Source of the DNA: JANXQE01 sp035651635
GTDB taxonomy: Bacteria > Verrucomicrobiota > Verrucomicrobiia > Limisphaerales > UBA8199
DNA: 64,000 nucleotides
Assembly (NCBI GenBank): GCA_035651635.1
Contig: DASRFK010000330.1
Span: forward strand, 1 to 64,000
Reading direction: 5' to 3'
Part shown: positions 44,137-53,400 of the stretch, piece by piece
Layout of the letters: the number at the start of each line of letters is the position of its first letter
How positions within the stretch are numbered: the first letter of the stretch is position 1
Made by a program: the position numbers and the translations under genes
The notes under the pieces: model-generated
Told to the model about the DNA's origin: nothing
What the model saw: only the letters and a program-made list of their open reading frames with translations
The model's database searches: none

Positions 44137-45018
44137 TTAAAATTGAAATACCAGACTGGCAATGATGCCCCAATGCGTATCCTGGCGCGCGCCGCTATCC
44201 AAGGGGAAAACGAATCCAACCCCGGGGCGAGGCTGCACCCGTCCGATGGATTTCATATTAAAGCGCACGCCCACGTTGCCCAACAGGCTGTTTTGACCGG
44301 CGTTGTTTTTATTCAGCGTGGTTTCTCCGGACAATTCGAAAAATGGGACTGCCTCAAGCACACCAGGCAAGGGCAATTGCCGGCGGGTAATCGTGTAGCC
44401 GAAAACAAATCCGTATTCGAAGGTTTGCACACCGCCTTCTTCTCCCGGGCCGAACAGCCTGGAATACCCGAAGATCGACTGCGCGGTGAACCGGCCGATC
44501 TTAAGGTCGTTGAACAGTTTCGGAACCAGCTCCGCATTCTTGCTAAACACGGACTGGGTAGGAATCCCGACTTCAATCGCTGCCCCCGCGGTCGAATCGA
44601 CCAAACCGTTCGGGGAGACCCACTGAAAAAACGGGTAACGCGCACCTAGATCTATATTGTTAAAACCCGAGGTCGTGATGCCTTCGGAGCGATCTCGTTC
44701 GTAAGGCACTTCCAACTCCAGAGTCATTAAGCCGAATCCCTTTTCTATTTCGACTTTACCGGAATCACTGTGGAACCCGTCGGCCTCGGTGTGCAGCCAA
44801 TCGACGCGGGCTTCGTTCGGTTCCAAATCCGAGTCGTCGACCAGGAACGGCTCGGGATAAATCCCTTGCCCGTAATCGCTGCGGTGGTCGAGCAAGTTCA
44901 AAAAACCGTACCGCGTCTCCAGCGAGCTTGATACGGCCGTACTTGGGTCACTGGTGTCGGCAAAACTCGGTTTAACCCCTAGCACGCAAACCAGACTGCA
45001 AAACAGAAGCTCTCTCAT
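44137..45018 (-). CDS. Outer-membrane beta-barrel transporter-like protein
   Basis: The 293-residue protein is read from the ATG at 45018 (MRELLFCSLVCVLGVKPSFA, signal peptide). The mature part is a run of alternating amphipathic strands (RFTAQSIFGYSRLFGPGEEG, GYTITRRQLPLPGVL) ending in the aromatic C-terminus LVFQF, a normal outer-membrane insertion signal. The pattern fits the Phenol_MetA_deg/transporter-like barrels, though that family name is tentative. Its start overlaps the cupin-like gene stop by four bases, and the Rieske gene follows 22 bases on. Confidence 0.75.
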   Translation of the reverse strand: MRELLFCSLVCVLGVKPSFADTSDPSTAVSSSLETRYGFLNLLDHRSDYGQGIYPEPFLVDDSDLEPNEARVDWLHTEADGFHSDSGKVEIEKGFGLMTLELEVPYERDRSEGITTSGFNNIDLGARYPFFQWVSPNGLVDSTAGAAIEVGIPTQSVFSKNAELVPKLFNDLKIGRFTAQSIFGYSRLFGPGEEGGVQTFEYGFVFGYTITRRQLPLPGVLEAVPFFELSGETTLNKNNAGQNSLLGNVGVRFNMKSIGRVQPRPGVGFVFPLDSGARQDTHWGIIASLVFQF

Positions 45019-45425
45019 GTGGCAAAGTGTAACCGCAGCTGGAGCGTAAGAAATTGGTGGCGCTGCCCGGCGTCCCGCCAAGCCTCAAACTTCCCCGCTC
45101 GGGGGATGTAAAACGCCGCGCTGAGTGGCTCCAATCGCGCGCTTTTCCCTTCCGCAGTCAGGGCAGCCCGTCCAGCCAGGTTCAGGCAAAGCTCGAGGCT
45201 GCCCGGTTGGAAACCTCGCGACCAGTTCACTGGCTGGGCGGATTCGAAGTCCCGCCATAGGATGCCGGCGCCGCACTCGCTGAAACCGGGATAAAGGAGT
45301 TTGGGAGCATCCACCTCCGCGTGAGCGGCAGCCGGTTTTCGCGGGCGGAGCGAGGGCTGCGGCGCAGCCGGCTTCGAGCGATCAATGGCCAGGGCTGGAC
45401 ATTGTGTAGCGGTCATAGGGGTCAC
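45015..45425 (-). CDS. Cupin-like or AraC ligand-binding-domain-like protein lacking a DNA-binding domain
   Basis: The 136-residue protein has PGFSECGAGILWRDFESAQP and SLELCLNLAGRAALTAEG, the double-psi-like strand pattern of AraC N-terminal ligand domains, and ends with RHQFLTLQLRLHFAT. No helix-turn-helix domain follows before the stop, so it is either truncated or a stand-alone sensor or cupin. Two starts are possible (45425 and 45416). Its stop overlaps the outer-membrane gene start by four bases. Confidence 0.6.
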   Translation of the reverse strand: MTPMTATQCPALAIDRSKPAAPQPSLRPRKPAAAHAEVDAPKLLYPGFSECGAGILWRDFESAQPVNWSRGFQPGSLELCLNLAGRAALTAEGKSARLEPLSAAFYIPRAGKFEAWRDAGQRHQFLTLQLRLHFAT

Positions 45426-45446
45426 GTTGTTTTGCGCGGCCCATAT

Positions 45447-45466
45447 TGAGACACAGTCTCAGCTAC
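45447..45466 (-). repeat. Solo hairpin next to GTAGC
   Basis: On the minus strand GTAGC (45466-45462) abuts a 6-bp stem TGAGAC/GTCTCA with a three-base loop (45461-45447). This is the same GTAGC-plus-hairpin layout as each arm of the 31294 element, without a second hairpin. Confidence 0.55.
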
Positions 45467-45507
45467 GGCTCAACCGTTTTTGGCGAACGGTCGACTTCTT
45501 TTGGCCG

Positions 45508-47451
45508 TCAGGGTTTGCCGACAACAAATTTGCCAGTTGAGGGATAGCTCCAGCGGCTCCCGTCCGTTGCGCGACAACAGATGCTGGTGGTGTCCGCCAG
45601 CACAATACTGGATTTGTAAAGCCTGGCGGATCGGGACACCGCGCCGCCGGGAGCTCGCGGGTCCGAACCGTCCAGCGTGTAATAGACGGTTCCCTCGTGC
45701 GCGTGCAATTGGAGCTTTGCGCCGTGGTTGACCGGGCCACCGCGGATTGAAAACAATGGCGGCAGCAGGAATTCCTGATCCATCCACTCGATACGCTGCT
45801 GGATCCATTGCTTTAGGAAGCCGATTTCCTGCGCGAAACTTTGGCCGACAAAGGCATTCGGCCATACACTGCGGCCCAAAATCCGCCAGCGTCGAAAATT
45901 TCTGGCCTGGGCTTCGTCGAGCTGAGCGGCCAATTCATCGATGCGAGCCATGATTTTGACAATCGTAAACTGGTTGGTTCGCAGCTGGCCCCAGCGATCG
46001 ACATAGCGCTGAGCAAAATCAGGATCCTCGAACAGGCGCCGGAACCAGGAGTATTGCCGATCGTCGAGTTGCGACCAGTACCAGCCTTCGGGGTTGAACC
46101 CCTCGCGCGCGTTCGCATTGCCAAAGCTCAGGTTCCAATCCCAGATTGGGCCCATGTTGAGCCTGCCGCCACGATCCTTGTAGTAAAAGGTACTGAAGCG
46201 GAACCCATCGATATTCTTGGACAGCTCAACCAGCAGATGGTGATCGATGAAGGAATCGGGGTCGATATAGGCCGCGTAACCGTTAGTGGGGTCTTTGAAA
46301 TCATCACTGTACAGGACCCGCTCAAACTTATTGACGTACTGCTTCAACCAGGTCTTCTGCTCGGCGGTAATCTCGTCGCCCTTGGGTTCAACGTAATAGA
46401 ATTGGCCACCGTGACTCGAGCGAAAGGAGGATTCCTTGCGGTTGGCCGAAACGCCAAACATGGGAATGCTCGGATCGGGATTATCAACCGCATCGGAATG
46501 ATCTTTCTTGATGATGTAGCCCCCGGAGATGTTGGGCTCGGTATCGTCCTGAGGCGTGAGCTTGTCGATGTCCACCCGGTGTTTGCCACGTTTAATTTTT
46601 TCTTCAAAAACGTAAACACCAAGGTAATGGTGTTGGCTCAATTTCCCACCGGAGTCATTGAGGAAGACCTCGACCAAGCGTGTTCGTGCGGCGTACCGGC
46701 CGATTTGGTTGCTGAGCTCGTATCCAAGCACATCCCGAATCAGTGACTTGTCCGAGTAAGGACCGTACAGCACCCAATCCGACTCTTTGGGCAAACCGAG
46801 CAGCGCAACCTTGGTCGAACCGGCTCCTTCTTGTTTGGTTTGGAAATGATAGGAGTGCTTCGGATAGCGCAGAGACGTATGACCCCGGATATTGATTTCG
46901 CCCAGACCTTGAAAATCCGCCGAGCCGGGCAGACTGCTGCGGTCGGGTTTGGGTTCAATGAAACGCGCCGCAACGGCAATCTTTTGTCCGTAAGGCACAC
47001 GCTGTCCGAAGGTATCCAGAACCACCAGCGGCAGATTCGAACTGAACACCGCCAGGTCGGATTCCATGAAGCTGTAAGCTTCCGACACAGTCGAACTGCT
47101 GGAAGCGCCCGAACCGAACACCTTCGCCTTGAGCAGGGTCGACTCAGAAAGATGGATGGGCTTGGAGTACTCTGGCGAGGCGCTCGATGGCTCCGACCCA
47201 TCGAGCGTGTAGCGAACGACCTCGTTTGGAGAGTGGGCGGAAAGCTCGACGGAGATCGCACTGGTGTAGAGGCCGCTGGGGAGGGAAAACTTCGGTTCGG
47301 CAGGCTTACTGGATGAGTCGGCAAGTGTCCCGGCTCCGCTGGCGGCCTGAAGCAGACAACCGGCCACGAAAAAACGGCGAAACTTCGAAAACGGCTTGCC
47401 GAGTTGCAATCGACTCAACAGCCTCCTCGCGGAAAGCCAGCTTTCTGCCAT
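45508..47451 (-). CDS. CotH-kinase-family secreted protein with chitobiase-type repeats
   Basis: The 647-residue protein starts MAESWLSARRLLSRL with a signal region (FVAGCLLQAASGAG). A chitobiase/beta-hexosaminidase C-terminal-like repeat (about 50-120, YTLDGSEPSSASPEYSKP) precedes a CotH kinase domain (about 150-540) with IRGHTSLRYPKHSYHF, SDWVLYGPYSDKSLIRD and DPDSFIDHHLLVEL, and a final repeat (about 575-640, VYYTLDGSDPRAPGG) follows. CotH-type proteins phosphorylate exported proteins, as in spore coats and eukaryotic pathogen adhesins. The target here is unknown. It is divergent from proA. Confidence 0.83.
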   Translation of the reverse strand: MAESWLSARRLLSRLQLGKPFSKFRRFFVAGCLLQAASGAGTLADSSSKPAEPKFSLPSGLYTSAISVELSAHSPNEVVRYTLDGSEPSSASPEYSKPIHLSESTLLKAKVFGSGASSSSTVSEAYSFMESDLAVFSSNLPLVVLDTFGQRVPYGQKIAVAARFIEPKPDRSSLPGSADFQGLGEINIRGHTSLRYPKHSYHFQTKQEGAGSTKVALLGLPKESDWVLYGPYSDKSLIRDVLGYELSNQIGRYAARTRLVEVFLNDSGGKLSQHHYLGVYVFEEKIKRGKHRVDIDKLTPQDDTEPNISGGYIIKKDHSDAVDNPDPSIPMFGVSANRKESSFRSSHGGQFYYVEPKGDEITAEQKTWLKQYVNKFERVLYSDDFKDPTNGYAAYIDPDSFIDHHLLVELSKNIDGFRFSTFYYKDRGGRLNMGPIWDWNLSFGNANAREGFNPEGWYWSQLDDRQYSWFRRLFEDPDFAQRYVDRWGQLRTNQFTIVKIMARIDELAAQLDEAQARNFRRWRILGRSVWPNAFVGQSFAQEIGFLKQWIQQRIEWMDQEFLLPPLFSIRGGPVNHGAKLQLHAHEGTVYYTLDGSDPRAPGGAVSRSARLYKSSIVLADTTSICCRATDGSRWSYPSTGKFVVGKP

Positions 47452-47567
47452 CGATAGATTCTCCCAGCGCGCATCGCGATCCGGCGGTGCTTTCGAGGCG
47501 GACTGTATTGATTTTGTCCCGTCGAGCCAAGGAGAAATCTTGGAAACGAACCGCTAAGGTTGTGAAC

Positions 47568-47597
47568 CGCGAATGGACGCGAATGAACGCGAATGGA
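47568..47597 (+). repeat. Tandem of three near-identical 10-mers
   Basis: CGCGAATGGA, CGCGAATGAA and CGCGAATGGA occur back to back (47568-47597) in the divergent gap between the CotH gene and proA. Related 10-base arrays are scattered in bacterial genomes of this group, but this is by memory. Confidence 0.55.
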
Positions 47598-47681
47598 GGA
47601 GAAAGGCAAAGGGGATCTGGGGAGCCGCCGGAATTCGTTTCCCGCTTTCTGATCGGGACCATTTCGCGTAGGTTGGAAGTG

Positions 47682-48968
47682 ATGACCTTGAGAGACGAGA
47701 TGACTGAATTGGCCCGGCGGGCCAAAGCCGCGTCACGTGATCTGGCGCGCTTGGGCACGGCGGATAAAAACGCTTGCCTGCTGGCTATGGCCAAGGCCAT
47801 CGAGCAAAACGGCCCGTCCATTCAACAAGCCAATGCGCTCGATATGGAAGCCGGTTCGAGGTCGGGCCTCTCCTCGGCTATGCTCGATCGTCTCAAACTC
47901 GACGACAAACGCGTGGCGTCGATGGCGCGCGGGTTGCGCGAAGTCGCCGAACTGCCTGATCCCGTGGGCAGAATTCTCGACGAACGGGTTCGGCCCAACG
48001 GTTTGAAATTACAGAAGGTTTCCACACCGATCGGGGTCGTCGTGATCATTTACGAGTCCCGCCCGAACGTCACCGCCGATGCCGCCAGCCTATGCTTTAA
48101 ATCGGGCAACGCCACTATCCTGCGCGGCGGCAAAGAAGCTCTGAAGTCAAACCAGGCAATTGCCAGGATTTTGATCGAGGCGGGGCGCCGAACGCTCGGA
48201 GCTTTTCCCGAGTTCGGCATCCAGGTCGTGCCGACTACCGATCGGGAAGCCGTCAAGGAATTGCTCTCGCTGACACAATACGTTGATTTGTGCATGCCGC
48301 GCGGCGGAGAGAGCTTGATCCGAGCCGTCGCCGAATCTTCGAAAGTCCCGGTCATCAAGCATTACAAGGGAGTTTGCCACGTTTACGTGGATGCGGATGC
48401 GGACCTGGACATGGCGCAGGAAATCGCGATGAACGCCAAAGTCCAGCGTCCCGCCGTCTGCAATGCGATGGAAACGCTGCTGGTCGATCGGGTGGTCGCG
48501 GCGACCTTTCTGCCCAGGCTGGCGCCCAGGCTGGCAGAAAAGGGCGTGCAATTGCGTCTCGATGAGGAGTCGGAGGCCATTTTCAACCAGAGCGCGATGA
48601 GTCCAAAACCACAGACCCAGCGCGCGACTGACCAGGACTATTTCACCGAATACAACGACTACATTCTTAACGTAAAAGTAGTGGACGGTGTCGCGCGCGC
48701 AATCGAACACATCAACCACTACGGTTCGTCACACTCGGACAGCATCGTGACCGGCAGCGAAGCGCGGGCCAAAAGATTCCTGAAGGAGGTCGACTCGGCC
48801 GCCGTTTATTGGAACGCCTCAACGCGGTTCACGGATGGCAGCGAGTTTGGCATGGGAGCGGAAATCGGAATCAGCACCGACAAGATTGGCGCCCGCGGCC
48901 CGATGGGCCTGGATGAGTTGACCAGTTACAAATGGATGGGATTCGGGACCGGACAGCTTCGCACTTGA
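47682..48968 (+). CDS. proA: Gamma-glutamyl phosphate reductase (ProA)
   Basis: The 428-residue aldehyde-dehydrogenase-fold enzyme reduces gamma-glutamyl phosphate with NADPH in proline synthesis. It has the SVP-like YESRPNVTADAASLCFKSGN segment, the catalytic cysteine in QRPAVCNAMETLLVD, and the C-terminal NASTRFTDGSEFGMGAEIGIS motif. The start at 47682 (MTLRDEMTELARRAK) is chosen because the open upstream frame has low-complexity translated repeat text. No proB lies beside it. Confidence 0.94.
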   Translation: MTLRDEMTELARRAKAASRDLARLGTADKNACLLAMAKAIEQNGPSIQQANALDMEAGSRSGLSSAMLDRLKLDDKRVASMARGLREVAELPDPVGRILDERVRPNGLKLQKVSTPIGVVVIIYESRPNVTADAASLCFKSGNATILRGGKEALKSNQAIARILIEAGRRTLGAFPEFGIQVVPTTDREAVKELLSLTQYVDLCMPRGGESLIRAVAESSKVPVIKHYKGVCHVYVDADADLDMAQEIAMNAKVQRPAVCNAMETLLVDRVVAATFLPRLAPRLAEKGVQLRLDEESEAIFNQSAMSPKPQTQRATDQDYFTEYNDYILNVKVVDGVARAIEHINHYGSSHSDSIVTGSEARAKRFLKEVDSAAVYWNASTRFTDGSEFGMGAEIGISTDKIGARGPMGLDELTSYKWMGFGTGQLRT

Positions 48969-49046
48969 GGCGCCAGCCGAAGCAAAGCGGTCTTAAGTGC
49001 GGATAACTAACTCAACAAAAAGAGCAAAGAGGAAGGTTAATTAACT

Positions 49047-49463
49047 ATGGCCGATGACATAAAACTGGAGAATTACCGCAAGAGCGTAGCCAAGATCCTC
49101 GACCTTTGGGGAGCTAAACTCGAAAAGATCGCCAAGGAACTCGCCCCCATCCTGGCGGAGCTGGATAAATTGGACGAGAACAACCCCGACGATAAGAAAC
49201 GCATCGACGAGCTCAAAAAGAAATGCGCGGATTTACATAAACAGGTTGAAACCGCCAACCTGGAATTGCGTCTCGACTTGATGGGCATCGACATTCCCCC
49301 AGAGGCCGACGGCAAGGAACTCGTGAAGATTCCTCAATGGATGAAAGACATCATCAAGCGCAAAGGCCTGCCGCTGGGGAAGGATGTGTCGATCGCCCCG
49401 ACCGTGGATTTCGATTTCAAAGCCAAAAAAATCAAATCGTTCGGAATCAAGATCACCTGGTAG
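49047..49463 (+). CDS. Charged coiled-coil protein of unknown function
   Basis: The 138-residue protein starts MADDIKLENYRKSVAKIL, is rich in K, E and D, and has a helical, coiled-coil-like body (about 8-80) with a short C-terminal beta segment (VDFDFKAKKIKSFGIKITW). A purine-rich sequence (aggaag) and an AT-rich leader precede the ATG. I do not recognise a family. Confidence 0.62.
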   Translation: MADDIKLENYRKSVAKILDLWGAKLEKIAKELAPILAELDKLDENNPDDKKRIDELKKKCADLHKQVETANLELRLDLMGIDIPPEADGKELVKIPQWMKDIIKRKGLPLGKDVSIAPTVDFDFKAKKIKSFGIKITW

Positions 49464-49686
49464 GCCGCAAGCAAGATTGCCAACAGCGTACGCTCGTCGC
49501 GGTTTTAGTCGGTTGTTTCGCCGGCTCGCGGGCCGGCAGGTGCGGTTGGAAAAGCGGCGATGCAGATCAGGTGCGCACCCAGGACAGGGCCGGCCAGGGC
49601 ATCAGGAACCTTCGTCAGAACACGCTTTGGAGCCCGCGCTGTTTCTAGTTGGGCTCCTCGCGGCCTGCTATCTCTGGAAATCCGGG

Positions 49687-50220
49687 CTATTTTGGCTTGG
49701 CCGGGCGCTTCGGTTGTTCCTCTTCTTCCTCTTGTTCTTCGTCCTGCTCCTCGTTTTCGTCGACGTTGATCACGGTCTCGGCCAGTTCGGTTAACCGCTC
49801 GTCGGTGTCCCGCTCTTCATCGAGAGTTTCTTCGAGCAGATCCCCGGCTTCTTCTTCTCCCAGCAGGCGGGCCCAGGATTGGAGCGAACCGTAGGAAGCG
49901 ATTTCGTAATGCTCGACTTTTTGCGCAGCGCAAATCAGGGCGGCGTCCCCCTGACTTTCTTTGATCAACTCGTCGGCTTCTTTGATCAGGCCTTCCATAG
50001 CCTTGCAGCCTTTGCTCTTAGGCTCTTCGCCGACGACTTCAAACACCTGTTCGATCCGTTCCACTTGTCCCTCGGTTTGTTCCAAATGCTCCTCGAACGA
50101 ATGACGCAGATCTTCATGCTGGGCAGCCTGCGCCATCTTGGGCAATGCCTTCAGAAGCTGTTTCTCCGCATCATAGATATCGCCTAACTCATCCAGAAAA
50201 GTTTCGCGCAGCGTGCTCAT
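49687..50220 (-). CDS. DUF892 ferritin-like protein (YciE/YciF type) with acidic tail
   Basis: The 177-residue protein has the family start TFLDELGDIYDAEKQLLKAL and the four-helix bundle motifs EEHLEQTEGQVERIEQVF and KVEHYEIASYGSLQSWA, with the metal-binding E and H residues. These proteins are stress-induced and of uncertain function. The tail from about 150 is an acidic run of E and D residues ending in KRPAKPK. The start at 50220 is the homology start; the frame continues upstream to 50265. Confidence 0.86.
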   Translation of the reverse strand: MSTLRETFLDELGDIYDAEKQLLKALPKMAQAAQHEDLRHSFEEHLEQTEGQVERIEQVFEVVGEEPKSKGCKAMEGLIKEADELIKESQGDAALICAAQKVEHYEIASYGSLQSWARLLGEEEAGDLLEETLDEERDTDERLTELAETVINVDENEEQDEEQEEEEEQPKRPAKPK

Positions 50221-50443
50221 AGTTTCTCTACCTTTCGTTTCATTGTGTTTGTTTGCTTTGACCACCGGAGGCTAAGCTCCGCTCACCAGCGGCACAATGG
50301 GTGGAACACCCAACGGTTTGGATCCATTTCGTACTTGTGAATTTCGGCACGACGATGCTTCGATCGGAAAAGCAAACCCGTTTTGAGGATCAGAAGTCTT
50401 TGCCCATCAGCCGCGCTCGGCCTATTCTCCCGCAAGCCCTTGA

Positions 50444-53400
50444 ATGCGTGCCCGAAGTATGACTGCCCGAATTAACAGCACTCAGTTCACGTTGCTTTGC
50501 TGCCTGGCCCTGAATTGTGTCCTCCTCCGTCGGCCTGTACTGGCTGCCAATTCGCCATCCCTGCCGTCGCCTCACGTGGTTTTCGTTATTGGCGAGAATG
50601 AATATCACACCTGGGAAACACTGCCCGAATTTGCCCGCAAAGAACTGGCCGCGCAGCGCCTCACCTCCTCGTTCGTAATGGCCAGCCCGAAGGAGCATGA
50701 TAACAATTTCACCAATTTCGCCGCCATCAAAGACGCGGACCTGCTCTTCATCAGCGTGCGCCGGCGAACCCCGCCGACTGAAATGATGTCGCTCATTCGT
50801 GCCCATCTGGCAGCCGGCAAACCTCTGCTCGGCATTCGCACGGCCAGCCACGCTTTTGGGGCTGATCCTCCTGACAACGCGCACGAAGGCTGGCGCACGT
50901 TCGATCGCGACATTCTCGGGTGCAGTTACCAGGATCATTATAATAATACCGGGACCAACGCGCCAGCCACACTCGTCCAGGTGCTTCCGGATCGACCGCA
51001 CCCGATCCTGACGGGTATCCCCGCCCATCCACTTCGCGTTACATCGCACTTGTACAAAAGCCGGGACCTTGGGCCCACCGTGACTGCCTTGATGAACGGC
51101 CATGTCGAGGGCCGGGCTGAGTCGGAACCGGTGGCGTGGGTAAACACAGACCGCGACCGCCGCGTGTTCTACACTTCGCTGGGCAGCCTGGACGATTTCA
51201 ACCAACCCTTCTTCCGCAGACTCCTCCTCAATGCAGTGCTTTGGTCGCTGGGCCGGCCCGTGCCGACCCAGACTGCCTCCGCACCCGATGCCCTCGAAGC
51301 CCCCACTGCCACAACGAGTACAGGAGTGAACCCAACTCAAAACCTGCCTCAAGCCGCCCCGCTCAGCCCCGCCGAATCCGCTGCCCGGTTCAAAGTCGCC
51401 GACGACCTGCAAATCGACCAGGTCCTGGCTGAACCGGAGGTGCGCCAACCGGTGTTCCTCAACTTCGATGAACGCGGCCGGATGTGGGTCGTGGAATACC
51501 TGCAGTACCCCTTCCCCGCTGGATTAAAGATGCTCAGCCATGACAGTTTCTGGCGCGCGGTCTATGACAAGGTTCCACCGCCACCGCCGCACCAATTTGT
51601 TGGCGCTGATAAGATCTGCATTTATGAAGACGTGGACGGCACCGGCCGGTTCACGAAACAAAAAACCTTCGTTGAAGGCCTGAACATTACTACGGCGGTG
51701 ACCAGAGGCCGCGGCGGCGTCTGGGTCCTCAATCCCCCTTACCTTCTCTTCTATCCGGACAGAAATAACGACGATATTCCCGATGGGGATCCCGAGGTCC
51801 GGCTTTCAGGTTTCGGCCTCGAGGACACGCATTCGGTGGTGAACAGTTTGCGCTGGGGACCTGATGGCTGGCTATATGGCTGCCAAGGCAGCACAGTGAC
51901 CGCGCGAGTAGTGCGACCGGGCCTGGACAAAGAGCCGATTGCCTACACGATGGGCCAGCAGATTTGGCGGTATCATCCTGAAACCAAACGGTTCGAGGTC
52001 TTTGCCGAAGGGGGTGGCAACGCCTTTGGCTGCGAGATTGACGCCCAAGGCCGCATCTTCTCCGGCCACAACGGCGGCGATACACGCGGCTTCCATTACA
52101 TGCAAGGCGCCTACTTGCAAAAAGGTTTCGACAAGCACGGCCCGCTTTCCAATCCATATGCCTTCGGCTTCTTCCCGCCCATGCCCCACCCGGCTGTCGA
52201 CCGCTTTACTCACAACTTCATTATTTATGACGGCGGGGCACTGCCGGCCCAATACAACGGAAAGCTCTTCGGCATCGAGCCGCTCCAGGGCCGTGTGGTT
52301 CAGACGGACATCGAGCCCGACGGGTCGACCTTTAAGACCTGGGACATCAATTATCCGGTGACCACCACCGATCAGTGGTTTCGCCCGGTCGATATCAAGC
52401 TCGGCCCCGACGGCGCGATTTACATTGCCGATTGGTATGACGGTCAAATCAATCATTACCGAAATCACCAGGGGCAGATCGACAAAAGCAACGGGCGCAT
52501 TTACCGCTTGAGAGCCAAAGACGCGAAACCCATTGCGCCCTTTGATCTGGGCAAACTTTCGAGCACCGAGTTAATTTCCTACCTCGGCCACACGAACAAA
52601 TGGTTCAGGCAGCAAACTCTGCGTCTGCTGGGCGACCGCAAGGACAAGACCCTGGCGCCGCTTTTGAACGACATGGTCCAAACCAACCGGGGCCAACTTG
52701 CTTTGGAGAGCTTCTGGGCTTTGAACCTGAGCGGCGGCTTCGACGATGCCCTCGCGCTCAAGACTCTAAGCCACCCGGACCCATTTGTCCGCCTCTGGAC
52801 GGTGCGGCTGTTGGGTGACGAATGCAAGGTTAGCACTAAACTCGCGCCGAAACTCGCCGTGCTGGCCGCGACGGAGTCCGACGTGGAGGTCCGCGCACAA
52901 CTGGCTTGCAGCGCCAAACGCTTACCCGCCGGCCAGGCGCTGCCAATCGTGCGCAGCCTATTGGGCCATGATGAAGATACGACCGAAAAGCGGTTGCCCT
53001 TGCTGATCTGGTGGGCCATCGAGGCGCACTGCGAATCCAATCGCGCGGCGGTCGTGGACCTGTTCAGGGATCGGGCAATTTGGCGTTTACCGCTGGCCCA
53101 GCAGCATATCTTGTCGCGCTTGATGCAGCGTTTTGCCATGGCCGGAACGCGCCAGGACCTCATTACTTGCGCGCAACTGCTCCGTCTCTCACCGGGTCCG
53201 GAGCAAACCGCCAGGCTTATGGCCGGGTTCGAGTTGGCGTTCAAAGGACGTTCCCTGGCAGAGCTGCCGGATGAATTGGCTGAAGCGATTGGCAAGACCG
53301 GCGGCGAATCGGTGATTCTTGGCGTGCGCCGCGGTGACTCCGCAGCCATCGACGTTGCCCTGCAAGTCGTGAGCGACCCGAAGCAATCCACTGAACAGCG

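Noticed and set aside
49384..49794. Plus-strand frame with a very hydrophobic end (FLFFLLFFVLLLVFV)
   Set aside because: It is the antisense of the acidic Glu/Asp tail of the DUF892 gene, which translates to Leu/Phe by chance.
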